Source: Antedon bifida (lineage: Eukaryota > Echinodermata > Crinoidea > Comatulida > Antedonidae). From it: 64,000 bases of DNA. The position numbers were made by a program, and so were the translations under genes. The DNA is taken from contig OY727097.1 in the NCBI GenBank assembly GCA_963402885.1, forward strand, positions 27,087,401 to 27,151,400. The letters run 5' to 3'. Of the stretch, positions 22,906-33,990 are shown piece after piece; position 1 is the first letter of the stretch; each line of letters begins with the position of its first letter. The notes under the pieces were generated by a model, which saw only the letters and a program-made list of their open reading frames with translations, searched no databases and was not told the DNA's origin.

Positions 22906-23984
22906 GTGGAAATCAACAACTGCTGAGGTATTCGAGAATTTTTTCAACAGTTAAATACTCATATATGTTTACAGTGTTTTGTCTTCAAAACGAGTTATTG
23001 ATTGTGGTCAGTACGATTAATTTAACATAGTTTTATCAATAATTAAAAAAATGTATATTATTTTTGTATGAGTTGTAAATGTAATTATATATTTTAACTT
23101 CAGCTATTTTGGTACGTAAATGTTTTCTGTAATTGTAACATAGTTTTATCAATATTATTATGATACGGCGGTATAAATTTAAAAATATATATTATTTTTG
23201 TATGAGTTGTAAATGTAATTATATATTTTAACTTCTTAACCAAGACTATATTAAAGACTACGGCTGATTTTTGTTTTCTGTAATGGCATGTACCAATACT
23301 ATACAAATTACCTTCAACTAATGAAATAAATCGAAATAAAACAAATACAATAGACCTATAATAGAGTATATCAACAAAATTAAATCACGAAATATGACAA
23401 TAAATAAATATAGGTCTACTACTCAATGTCTCTCATTGTTATTCATTTACAAACCGTTGTGTCTTAAATCTATAAACTATTATACTCTCTTATTAATGTA
23501 AATATATACCATGTATAGGCCTATTATCACCACCTTTATAACTTTTACTGGTCCTCCTCTTACACCAAGAATATCTAAACTACTTTGTTTTCTTATCATA
23601 ATTAATTTTAAACATATTGATTATTCTACATTAAAACAATTTGCGGGTGGTTGTATACTTTTTGGAATATATGAATTCGAAACTGCAGGTATATAGGGAA
23701 ACATTGGAATCGATATTAGTTTGTCGGAATCGCGCGTTGAAAGCATTTTGTTCTTCAGTTTCCTAGTAGATCTAGAAAGAACAATCTGAAAGCATTGTTC
23801 TTCAGCCTGGATGTAGCCAGACTTTTCAATCGCTTCTATTGTGTCTGCCAGATGATTCAAACCCAACGAAGGCAAACCTCCGAGGCCTACTTCTGAAGGG
23901 CAGTACAATTAGGCCTAGCCTAGGTTAACATTTTATTTAATTGAGAACAGTTTATATAGTGCTACTTACTGAAAGCGTATAATT
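22906..23984. other. AT-rich stretch upstream of the TMEM45-like gene
   Basis: No exon supported. It has a ~90-bp direct repeat (TAATTATATATTTTAACTTC at about 23081 and 23216, each preceded by TTTTTGTATGAGTTGTAAAT). The last ~100 bases probably carry the promoter and 5' UTR of the next gene. Confidence 0.5.
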
Positions 23985-24884
23985 ATGGGTAGCTTTCCTG
24001 GTCATGCTATGTCCGGGATTTCTTTCCTGGCATTGGCAACATTTTGGACAATACAGCAAACTTTTAATCCTACGTACGCTAGCTACCAACGAACTGGTCG
24101 TAGAGGTGATAGAAGGTTACAGAGATTGAAGAGATTACCAGTTGAAGGAACTGTAGTGCTTGTTGTTGGTGTAATCGGGATTATTGGTGAACAAGTTTAC
24201 AAAACATGGAAATGGAGGCTTTTTGATGACAACGGTGTTGTAGTTTATTCTGACGTCTGGCAACACTGCACTATGTACGCTGTATTCGCAATCTACGGAG
24301 CTTCAAAGATCGCTGTTGGAACTTATTTGAAAGGCGCGGAAAGGTGGACAAAAGTCTTCTTAACGTTCGCTTACTTCGTAGAATGTATGTTATTTTATTT
24401 TCATCTCCATGGGCGAACAGAATTAAATATACGGTTACATACATTAGAAGTGCTCGCTGTGTTTATGTGCGTGTTGTTCAGTGCGGGTGAAATCTGGTTC
24501 CCGCGAGATGATGTCTTGCCGTGGTTACGCACGTGGGCTACGTTTCTCCAAGGTACTTGGATGTTGCAGGTTGGGTCAGCGCTTTATCATCCTTTGCGCA
24601 GCGATGATTATTCATGGGATGAAGACGACCACTTAAATGTCAAATTCTTCTCAATGATTTTCGCATGGCACTGTATTCTAGGGATTGTCGTAGTAACCTT
24701 GCAAATTATCCTAATAAAAACAACGATGAGGTGCGTATTTGGAGCGCTGCCATCCTCTTATACTGGAATGAATGGCGAAGCCGAGGAGAACCATCTAGTT
24801 TTTATCGGCGGTAGAAACAATACCAGTGATGAAGAATGCCAAATATTTAGCCAGGAGATTCTAACAAGCGAAGAAGAAGGTTAG
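23985..24884 (+). CDS. TMEM45-like multi-pass membrane protein, single exon
   Basis: 299 aa, one uninterrupted exon. Seen: start MGSFPGHAMSGISFL (family: MGxFxGHAxPGxFF), hydrophobic segments spread over the whole chain, the block YSDVWQHCTMYAVFAIYGASK (family WQHSTMYLFF), FYFHLHGR (family FYYHVHxR), LQGTWMLQVG (family LQGTWFWQIG), WHCILGIVVV, and an acidic C-terminus ending LTSEEEG. This order matches TMEM45A/B (DUF716), usually ~275 aa with seven predicted membrane segments. Their molecular function is poorly defined. The ATG context and the family-like N-terminus fix the start. Vertebrate TMEM45 genes have introns, so an intronless gene here may be an old retrocopy, but the frame is intact. 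It stands between DEG/ENaC genes B and C with no evident functional link. Confidence 0.9.
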   Translation: MGSFPGHAMSGISFLALATFWTIQQTFNPTYASYQRTGRRGDRRLQRLKRLPVEGTVVLVVGVIGIIGEQVYKTWKWRLFDDNGVVVYSDVWQHCTMYAVFAIYGASKIAVGTYLKGAERWTKVFLTFAYFVECMLFYFHLHGRTELNIRLHTLEVLAVFMCVLFSAGEIWFPRDDVLPWLRTWATFLQGTWMLQVGSALYHPLRSDDYSWDEDDHLNVKFFSMIFAWHCILGIVVVTLQIILIKTTMRCVFGALPSSYTGMNGEAEENHLVFIGGRNNTSDEECQIFSQEILTSEEEG

Positions 24885-25280
24885 CAATTTGCAACAACTA
24901 ATCGACATTTCTTAAATATTCGAGCGAAATCCTCGAATTTTACTCGAAAATTCGTGCGTGGTAAAATAATAGAAGTTTAAATAGTATTAAAGTGTACCGC
25001 CACTGTATTTTAATCAAACACATGGACAAATATGAAGAAAAAAAGTTCTTGCCATTTTAATTTACATACATTTTATACCTTTTAATTATTCCATTGTAAT
25101 AAAAACAGGTAAAGTTTAGTTTAGTAGTTAGTTCTAGCCTAGAAGTAGAAAGAAAATGATATTGTTTTTTCTTGTTATTGTTTTGTATCTTTTTAGTCTA
25201 CCGCTCACTATGTCGGTCGGTCGGTAAACACTAAATTAAGCAAGCGTCTGCAGCCATGTTCTTCCCAATGTCACGCCTAC

Positions 25281-25431
25281 AGCTTGGTTTCCACTACTAG
25301 GACGCAGAGTAGCCGGGATTTAAGAGAACAGAAAGTTATTTCACCAATCACGATTCGATGGATCATTTATAATCGCGTTGTGATTGGTCAAATTATTTGC
25401 GATGTGCTTTCGTCCATGTGGAAACCAGGCT
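25281..25431. mobile_element. MITE family 2, in the presumed 3' UTR of the TMEM45-like gene
   Basis: AGCTTGGTTTCCACTACTAG to ATGTGGAAACCAGGCT, flanks TAC and TAA. Interior with AATCGCGTTGTGATTGGTCA. Confidence 0.75.
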
Positions 25432-25542
25432 TAAAGCATTACTAAAGCATTTTTTTTTTAATGGTTTAAGCTCCACAATTTGTTGTGAGTTCAGTTGTAA
25501 AGAAGGCTTTATTGAACAGTACTGTGTAAATTTATGTGCATG

Positions 25543-25548
25543 AATAAA
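25543..25548 (+). terminator. Candidate polyadenylation signal AATAAA for the TMEM45-like gene
   Basis: Hexamer 658 bases after the stop codon; other weaker candidates exist in the 3' flank. Confidence 0.4.
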
Positions 25549-26096
25549 ACTTTATTAGCCAAACAGTTTCGTAAATACTGTTTAGTTTATATTTTACTAC
25601 CTGTACATTCAGAATAATATGTTAATATGTGAATAAATTTGCATATGATCAAGATAATACTAATTATTACGATAGTTGAACAACTGAATACATTTAACTA
25701 TATTGTTATCTACCAATACAACCACCACTAGTATATAACATATTATTATAAAACTATTTTTTATCGATAGGTGTAAGAGAAAAAATGTGGGTAAAAAATG
25801 TCAACAAGTTTAATTATAATCTTTTCTGTACATGTTTTCCAATTCAAGAGGTTTATAGTTGGAATAAAAATATTTAAAACAGTTTTAATTATTTACAATG
25901 ATAATAAAAAGTTAAAATTACAACGATGTCTCTACAAATGTATAGATGATGAAGAATCATCCAGTCCAGGATGAATAGACAAATTATGACGTTTAGAGAC
26001 GATTAAGGATACAGAGTATATTAATCAGGACGTTTAGACGAATGGAGACGTTTAGACGTCGAATCAAGGTGCTTAGACGTCGAACCAAGATGCTTA

Positions 26097-26275
26097 TGCT
26101 TGGTTCCCACTAGAACGTAACGCAAGGACGTAAACGCAACGCAAGCGTTTTAACCAATGACAAGCGAAGTTATAGACAGTTAGCAATCACAAGCGAATAA
26201 GCCATCGCTTGTGATTGGTCAATTCACTTGCGTTGCGTTACGTCCTTGCGTTGCGTCGCTAGTGGGAACCACGCT
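26097..26275. mobile_element. MITE family 2, 3' of gene C
   Basis: TGCTTGGTTCCCACTAG to CTAGTGGGAACCACGCT, flanked by TTA at 26094-26096 and 26276-26278. Long inverted arms GTAACGCAAGGACGTAA and TTACGTCCTTGCGTTGC. Confidence 0.88.
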
Positions 26276-26295
26276 TTAGACGTACGAATCTGCAT

Positions 26296-26450
26296 CAGGA
26301 TATATAGACGGTTAGGATAACCAGATCAATCAGGATGTATAGACGAATCATAATGTTTTCTGACAAATCATAGATAATATATAGACGGTTAGGATAACTA
26401 GATCAATAGGATGTATAGACGAATCATAATGTTTCTGACGAATCAGGATT
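26296..26450. repeat. ~76-bp tandem repeat x 2 downstream of gene C
   Basis: ATATATAGACGGTTAGGATA followed by AGATCAAT, GGATGTATAGACGAATCATA and ATGTTTTCTGAC, twice. Related shorter GACGTTTAGACG units lie at 25975-26090. It falls in the likely 3' UTR of gene C. Confidence 0.8.
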
Positions 26451-26476
26451 GAATGTGTCATGATGTACACATTAAG

Positions 26477-29400
26477 TCATGGCGTAACGGGTCTTTTCTT
26501 CCAACCAACGATGAAGTTGCAAAAAAGCAAGTCAAAGAATTCAAAAATAGTTGTCAAACTCATTCCGCAAAGTAACCCCATAAAACCGCCAATATCACCT
26601 GGAAATAAAATAAGATGGTATTAACCAATGTCGGCTACTTGGGGTTTGCATGTAACGCCGCCAAAAGTAACGCCGCCAAAAACATCGACGTTGAGATTAT
26701 TATACGTGTGTAACTTTGGCAAGCGCAATGGGTACGATATTAAAGTGGAGTATAAATTGTTCACACGGCATATTGTGTTCAGTATTCAGTATAATGTTGC
26801 GTATTTAGCACGCGACGCGACGATGGAGCGCCGGTTAGGACACTGGACATATGTTTGTATACTCACTCATCAAACTACTTTTTTCATATGCTGGAACTTG
26901 CCGTATTTCCGAAAAGCTCATTTCTTCAAAAAATATGCGAATTTCCAGAAAGTTTCGTCTGTAAAACAATTATTATAATGGTTATATTAATTATAACAAA
27001 ACGTCTCCATTATATGGGTTTTCCCTGAATATTGCATACAACATTTTGCTTCTCGTCCGTTTCACGTAAAAGCGTCTCGCTTAGGGGTGTCGCAAAGTAT
27101 GGGTTCTACTGTACAGTCAGGGGAAAATGGCAAAAGGCTTCCTACTTTACAGGATTTTTATCAGATAGTCTATATTGTTTTGACAACTCTTGTAACATGA
27201 CGACAGTGCTGATTTTGCCATTTTTCCCCAGACTGTGTATACAAATGTGATACTCTGAAAGGAAAGAGTTGGAGTTTGATAATAGATGGACGATAATTAA
27301 ACCTGACGAATATCCAGAAGTCGTCTTACCGAGCATAGTCTGTAGTTAAGTTCAAAGTAGGTAAATACTCATTCGATAAGAATTCTGATGGCCAGAAAGT
27401 AGATGAGATGGCGGGCTCATACGTCTCCGAGAAACAAGCAGTCGGACAGGAACAACGAATATGTTTATTCACAAAATCATCTGCAAAAAACGAAAGTTTA
27501 AACAATTAGTTTTTATACAGGATTTTGTTTGTTTTCAGTTTGTTTACTATTATGGTAATTGCCCAGTCACGTGCTTGAATACATTTACTAGTTTTTTGTT
27601 TGTTGATTGGCAATAAAGAATAAGAATAAGTATAAAACTGTTTTCTATATTCCAACAAGTCAAACATTTGAGAAAGCTGAACTAAAAAAGTACATGTTTT
27701 TGAAAGCTGTTTTAAAAGCTAACACTATGAGTAACATGACAGACTAAAAAAAAAAGAATTTACAAAACCAACCTGAAACTGGAAATATGCATTGGACCGT
27801 TTCAAGAGGACTGCATACCCGTACGTTTCCTGCATCGACAGAAATACAATATTAAATCAATATTTAAATAGTTAATTCGTAAATTTGTAAATTAATAAAT
27901 GTAATCTAACCAAGGAATAATGTCAAAATAACTATGCAGTTACGGCGGGAACTAAATATTTTTACCCCGATAAAACTTCATGGTTCGACGCAACGCAACC
28001 ACGAATGTGATTAATCACAAGCGACAGAATGATCCACCGCGTCGTGATTGGTCAAATTAAGCGTGGTTCCCACTAGAACGGAACGCAGCGACGTATTTAC
28101 GCAAAGTGATGTATTGCGTAATCACAAGTGGAAACCGACGACGCAACAGAAATCGCAAGTTTGATTTCAAACAGGCGGGGGCAAACACAATGATTGGAAG
28201 GGCATTTTCTTACGTTGCGTAGGTTGCGTCGCTAGTTGGAAACAAGCTTTACGATGATACATGCTTGCGTTGCCTCAAAGTGAGAACAAAGCTTAACGTA
28301 TGATTTAGCTTCTCAGTGCCTGAGGCATTTATTGCAATAATCGATGTGTATAATATTACCGTAGGCCTACATAAAAAAGCTTCCTAAATACTTACATCAA
28401 CGGGTTATTTATTTATTTACTTCTATTATTTTTCACTGATGTTTATTGTAAATATTTATTATTTTCTAAGGTTGCTTATTTAGCTTAACAGATCTGTGCT
28501 CTGCTCAGCTCCTAAAATATGCATCCTCCATGTACTTGATTGTAGTGGTGGTAGTATGTGGAAAATAAATTGAATTGAATTGAACAAGAGTAAACAAAGT
28601 TTACTGCAGTGACTACAGTCAGATATTATAGTGAACTATAATATCTCTATGCTACAGTAGAACACTTACCTTTTTACCCATAACAATTGATAATAAATTA
28701 ATAATCGATAGGTAACAACAAAGGAGCAATAAAATAGAGATTTACCAGGCATTTTATATTCTCGACAGCCACAATGTTGGATAATATAGTCCACTTTGCA
28801 CAAATAATCACAAATGGGTACTGTATACGGCGAGTGTTCCAGCTTTTCATTGGTGCAGTTTGATTCATACGGATCTTGTAAATTAAACACCTTCAATGAT
28901 AAAGAAAATAATAGTTATACTTTGCAAGATCTAGCAAACGTAGTTTTGATGACGCAGGGCCCTCCTAAAGAGACAAGTGACAAAACGGATGTCTATAACA
29001 AGCATGGTTCCCACTAGCGACGCAATAACGCAACGCAGCGACGTTTTGACGCAAAGTGCTGTATTGCGTAATCACAAGTGGGAACCGACGACGCACCAAT
29101 GCTGCAAATATCGCAGATTTGATTTCACGCAGGCGGGGGCAAACACAATTATCGGAAGGACATTTTCATACGTTGCGTAGGTTGCGTTACGTTCCGTCGC
29201 TAGTGGGAACCACGCTTTAGAACGCTTCCAATTTGATGACAAAATATCTCCCAGTCAATGGTTTCACCAACAAAGAGCGAAGCCGTAAACCTGCCTGGGT
29301 CGTCTTAGGCCAATGTTTTGTAGTCAAACAATGAACTTTTGGATCTGTCAAGCAATGAAGCGTTACAGGAGGTCAAATTGCTGTGCAGAATACGAATAGC

Positions 29401-29519
29401 CGATGCGCAGCAATTACGAACATTAATTAATCGTTGAAAACTTAACATATAATGATATATTGTTTTAATATAGATGATGATGATGATGATGCTAATTATG
29501 ATGATGGTGATGATGATGG

Positions 29520-29606
<87 letters not shown>

Positions 29607-31727
29607 CAGCGACGATGATGAGAATGTTAATAACGATGTAATATAAAAGTATACCAAGTTTTACCCGTGTTTTTCTCATTGCAATGTGAGTTTCAAATCC
29701 AGGTGACAGTGAGATACCGAATGAATTCACCAGTGGCAGATGTCCTTGAGGGTGAATCAACAACTAAAATAAAAAGATAAAGGCCCATTTACACTAGGGC
29801 GATAACGATCGACGATAAAAAGATAAAGACCCATTTACACTAGGGCGATAACGATCGACGATAAAAAGATAAATATGCATTTTTCATACCTAAAACAAAA
29901 GAATTTAAAAAAGTTTTCATCCTAGAACTATAGGATTATCATCTATGCTGCCTTTGACGAAAATAATATTTCCACACGTCCAATCAAATGACGTCATGAT
30001 TAGTAAGAGCAATAATATCGTTACAATACAACGATTTTATTGTTTTTATTGATCATGACGTCATTTGATTGGATTTTCAAAAATTTTATTTTTATCAAAT
30101 ACAGCATACATGATTATCCTACAGTTCTAGAACAAAAACTGTTCTAATTTCTTTCGTTTTATCCAAGAAAAATGTATGTTTATCTATTTATCGTCGATCA
30201 TTAGCCTATCGCCCTAGTGTAAATGGGCCTTAAAACTGTTAATTTTATGCTGAAATATTGTATCGTTATATTTTGAACATACAGTACCGAGAATAGAATT
30301 TGAAAGTAAAGAACGTGTACACTAAACGGTCATTTATCCAACATTTGACAGCATTATAGTGTGCTGATGATTTTCATAACATAATATTTCTATTCTCTTA
30401 AAAATTTATATATTTATAATCTTATGCCTACTACCTTAAATCCAGCTCCGGAGTTTTCACCAAAACTATATTCGTACTGTTGGACATGCAACCGTAACAT
30501 CAGGCCGAACTCACTCCCAGTTTGCCGGGCCCTCAATGCTTTACCATCTGCCACGTTGTTAAACGAGTAGCATACGCCGAAATCTGTTATGATAGTCGAA
30601 AAGTTGCGAGGATCACACGGCTGCACTCCTTGCCATGAGCAAAACAGTAGGATCGTTTCGATTTGATGTGCAAGTCTAGTCGCCGAACTCGTCATGTTAA
30701 TGGATTCATAATTACGTAATGCTGCAGTTACTGTATCCCAGTCGACCCCATCCGGGTCTAAAATATAAGTGGATTTTGACATGAGTTTGATGACGGTTGA
30801 TGTGCTTTCGTCTAACTCAGACAGACGAAACTGGTTGTAGTTGCAAAGCGTAATGGCGGGAAATTTCAAGTCATCGACGTAGTTGAGGCTCATCACAGTG
30901 TTGATCGGACGATCGAAGTATTTTATGATGCTTACAACAATACCACTATACACTAACCATGACATCATTCCGACTACTATTAAAGTCCATGTAACTCTGT
31001 AAAAAAAAGGAGGTTAAACAGTAATTTATATACGAAATAAATGATTTACATCAAATACCGTACAACTTGGTAATGTTGTAAAAGGGATAGTGTAGGCCCT
31101 ATGTATGTGTTGAGCAATACATCGCGCCATCGCTACTATGTATTCAGAGGGTCTTTAATAGCTATAACTCTTTCATTTGTATTCATACCACCGCATGTGA
31201 AAGAGCCCGTTCAAAGTTCGCGCCGCTGTTCGAATGAATAAGCGAACCAATGAGAATGATAATTCTTCGAAGTAGCTTAGGCCCAGAGAAATCTGAAGTT
31301 AATTGATCAAATATCTGTCTACTCCGACGTAATTTTACTTTATGCACATTTGAGAATACTTAAAAAGACATTCTCTCAGAAACTCGGAAGGAGAGGCTAG
31401 GCCTACATTACAAAATACTGACCTTCGGGCAATAGATGAATCTTTACCCGTTATGAAGTGTAGACCATGTAGAGTAGTGAGCTGTGAAAACTCTTCCAGA
31501 TCACTGATCACATACTGCAACATATCATCGTCACTGTCGCTGTCACTACTGTCATCCTTCTTCTTCTTTTTAATCTGCTTTGCCTCCTTAATATGTACTC
31601 TTTGTGGTTGTTTCTTTTTCTTTTTCTCTTTCGCAATAGGGATTGAGTAGACTATAGTGGATATAGCGTCCTCCTGTTTGATGGGTGGTTTCTCCGCCCA
31701 GGCATACATGTTTATTCTAGGCAGCAA
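26477..31727 (-). CDS. DEG/ENaC (ASIC-like) sodium channel subunit, gene C, 8 exons
   Basis: Exons joined in frame: 31727-31423, 30996-30435, 29763-29665, 28890-28746, 27829-27773, 27480-27330, 26958-26867, 26598-26477, giving 510 aa. The cytoplasmic N-terminus is long (~100 residues), with lysine runs (KEKKKKK, KKKKK) and an acidic serine run (SSDSDSDDD) before LTTLHGLHF; A and B lack these. TM1 (VGMMSWLVYSGIVVSII) at about 109-127; FPAITLCNYNQ; FGVCYSF; CGCREY; CSCPTAC with TFWPS; FLEIRIFFEEM; TM2 with GLLCGMSLTTIFEFFDLL; stop at 26477. A downstream ATG in exon 1 (MYAWAEK) is an alternative start. Exons 3, 5, 6 and 7 match gene B in length. Exon 7 (92 nt) is weakly marked and was placed by homology to B. 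Confidence 0.92.
28060..28248. mobile_element. MITE family 2, intron 4 of gene C
   Basis: AGCGTGGTTCCCACTAGAAC to CTAGTTGGAAACAAGCT, flanked by TTA on both sides. The adjacent 27976-28056 is a second, degenerate copy. Confidence 0.85.
28478..28585 (+). mobile_element. Retroelement 3' tail, intron 4 of gene C
   Basis: TGTGCTCTGCTCAGCTCC, then GTATGTGGAAAATAAA and the tail TTGAATTGAATTGAA. Tails of a few repeated pentamers are usual for LINE or SINE 3' ends. Confidence 0.4.
29001..29215. mobile_element. MITE family 2, intron 3 of gene C
   Basis: AGCATGGTTCCCACTAGCGA to TCGCTAGTGGGAACCACGCT. Very close in sequence and length to 16961-17179 (shared ATTTCACGCAGGCGGG). The flanks do not match (ACA and TTA). 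Confidence 0.85.
29473..29607. repeat. GAT/ATC trinucleotide microsatellite, intron 3 of gene C
   Basis: About 45 GAT units with a few GGT or CTA interruptions. Poly-Asp and poly-Ile reading frames across it are artefacts. Confidence 0.97.
29781..30230. mobile_element. MITE family 3, 450 bp, intron 2 of gene C
   Basis: AGGCCCATTTACACTAGGGC to GCCCTAGTGTAAATGGGCCT, flanked by TAA at 29778-29780 and 30231-30233. The left end (~47 bp, with CGATAACGATCGACGATAAA) is duplicated in tandem. It starts 17 nt upstream of the exon 3 acceptor. Confidence 0.9.
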
Positions 31728-33779
31728 TCTACCATAAATACTGTATATCGGTTGTTTGTTGTAAAATCACTATTTCGGGTAGCTATTGCAACCCCTAAAA
31801 AACAACAACATTTTGGTGTTGATGCATTTAAGGCACAGAATTTTTGATAACTGAGCATTTGAGTCTTCTCGTAAAAGACTACGAACTATAGGTTCAGTGT
31901 ACACAAACTGTTCGTGTACACATTGCGCAACAGAACCTTGGTCACACAGCCAGTGTCGTGGACAGGTAAGAGCGCGCTGGAAATGGCAAGACGTGACCCT
32001 ATGGAGTAGAAGCATGTACTGTAGTAGTAGGCCTAAACATCTATCATAAGCAACCAATGATCGTTGGAATGGCGGTATTTACCAAATTTATGGGAAATTA
32101 CGTTGCACAAATACATATAAAAACTAAACACAAGGGTATTAATAAAGCGAAATCAAAACATTATTTAAAAACTAAATTTTTACCAATTTGTTAGATAAAA
32201 TTTAAGCGTTTTTTACAAAGTTTTAAAAGCGTTTTTAAAACGTCTTTATTAACATTGCATTTTTAAGACAATACATTTTGCAGCAAAACGTAATAAAACG
32301 TTATAAAAAACGTATGTACAAAACTATTTAAAAACTAAATTTTCTTTACATAAATTTAATCGTCTTTTTACACAGTTTCAAAAGCGTAATATTGCATTTT
32401 CAACACAATCAATTTTTGCAAAAAAAAACGTAACAAAAACTTTAGACTACATCATTATCACGCTATTCTAAAAATTCCTGTATAGTACAAATTAAACCCG
32501 TTATTGGTTACACTAATTATAGCTCCTCATAATAAGAGAGAATAATGTTATTGTTTATTCAAATTACAGTGTAACACAAACATGACCAGAGCCACAAATC
32601 AATAGAATAGACCCTTGAGACAAATTAAGTACATTCATTAAATGTCGCGATTATGTTGATGATGACTTAAATTTCCTATTACTCTGTTAATTACTCGTTC
32701 ATATTTTTTCAGAAACCTGTTCAAGTTCATGTAGGAGATGTAGGTGACAACATTTGTACGTCTAGTCTTCTAAAACATAAGGGAACCGACAATGACTTGT
32801 TAAGCTTTAATTGTTTTATACGAAATATTGGTATCATAATCTCAGAAACATTAACAACATAACGTAAGAGAGGCAAAGAACGTTCACAGATTGTGCAGAA
32901 TTTTAAGATTTTGATTATACGATGTATTCATTAAATTGGTGATTAAACACACTTATGCATTTGAAGTCATGTACAGCGGCAAGGTAAAGGAAACCTTAAA
33001 ATTAAACGTTATTTAACACAAAGACTTTTTTATAATGCTTTTAAAAAAGTGACAATAAATTATTTTTAAACGTTTTCAAAACTCCACAAACGCGTTTGTG
33101 AAACGTTATATTGAAACGTTTCTATTTCTAAATACGTTAAAATAACGTTTTTTAACATTTTATTGGAACAATATTGCGTTTATTTATACGTTTAAACATC
33201 GTTTTTAAAACGTTTCAATAAAACGTTTTTTTAACGTTCGCAAAACTCCACAAATCCACGTTATTAAAACGTATAATTATAACTTTTTCAAAAACAAACG
33301 GATACGTTTATATAACGTTTTTTTCAACACAAAATTGTTAGCTGGGTTAACCAGCCTAATAACGATCACGACATTAAAAGCAATCATTTGGGTTCATCTT
33401 TGTAAATACAATGACTATATTTTAGTGCAATCTACTTTCTATAGAATATTAAAATATTTTATAGAAATTATATAGACACAAAAAAAAACGTGGGGTATAA
33501 CAAATTGACTTTTTGATTGCAAAGTACAAAACATTTCATTACATTACAGTGTTGTTGCCTTGGATTAATTCCATCAGAATTTGTGACGTAATAAAACTTA
33601 TAAACAAATTAATATCACAAATGATTGTCATGGCTACACGTAGGCCTACATAAATAACAATTGTGAATTGGAACGTAGTTGCTATGTATTACCAAACACC
33701 ATTTAAGGTAATATAAAGATTGATTTTCTCATTTTTATACATTGTTCCTTGGATGGCGTTTGTAATAAATGTAAAATAA
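31728..33779. other. Gene-free region with AACGTT-rich tract (32200-33340)
   Basis: No exon supported. From about 32200 to 33340 the palindrome AACGTT and its relatives (AAAACGTTT, TTAACGTT, AAACGTATA) recur dozens of times at irregular spacing, with T and A runs between; the unit is too diverged to give a fixed period. The 3' edge reads TTGTTAGCTGGGTTAACCAG. The ~300 bases before gene C's ATG should include its promoter. Confidence 0.6.
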
Positions 33780-33990
33780 AGGCCAATTTACCGTCAAACG
33801 AGCAGTAACGGTAAGCGGAAAACCGCGTGCTTGTCCTACGTGGAATCTGTATCTATCCTGGTTTTCGCTCAACCGCTCGTCCGATCCGCGTTTTGTGTAA
33901 ATGGTCGTAAGCAGTGAATACCATACAGATTCTATATTTTTGTTTTCCGCTCGCCGTTTACCGTTACCGCTCGTCTGTGTAAATTGGCCT
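33780..33990. mobile_element. MITE family 4, copy 2
   Basis: AGGCCAATTTACCGTC to TGTGTAAATTGGCCT, flanked by TAA on both sides. Inner inverted arms with ACGGTAAGCGGAAAACCG and CCGTTTACCGTTACCGC. Confidence 0.88.

Noticed and set aside
27142-27336. Minus-strand frame that could extend gene C exon 6 or be exon 7
   Set aside because: It lacks the pre-TM2 signature; the true exon 7 (26958-26867) has FFEEM, a 92-nt length and matching phases.
29452-29646. Open frame coding for poly-aspartate, and poly-isoleucine on the other strand
   Set aside because: It is the GAT/ATC microsatellite in intron 3 of gene C.
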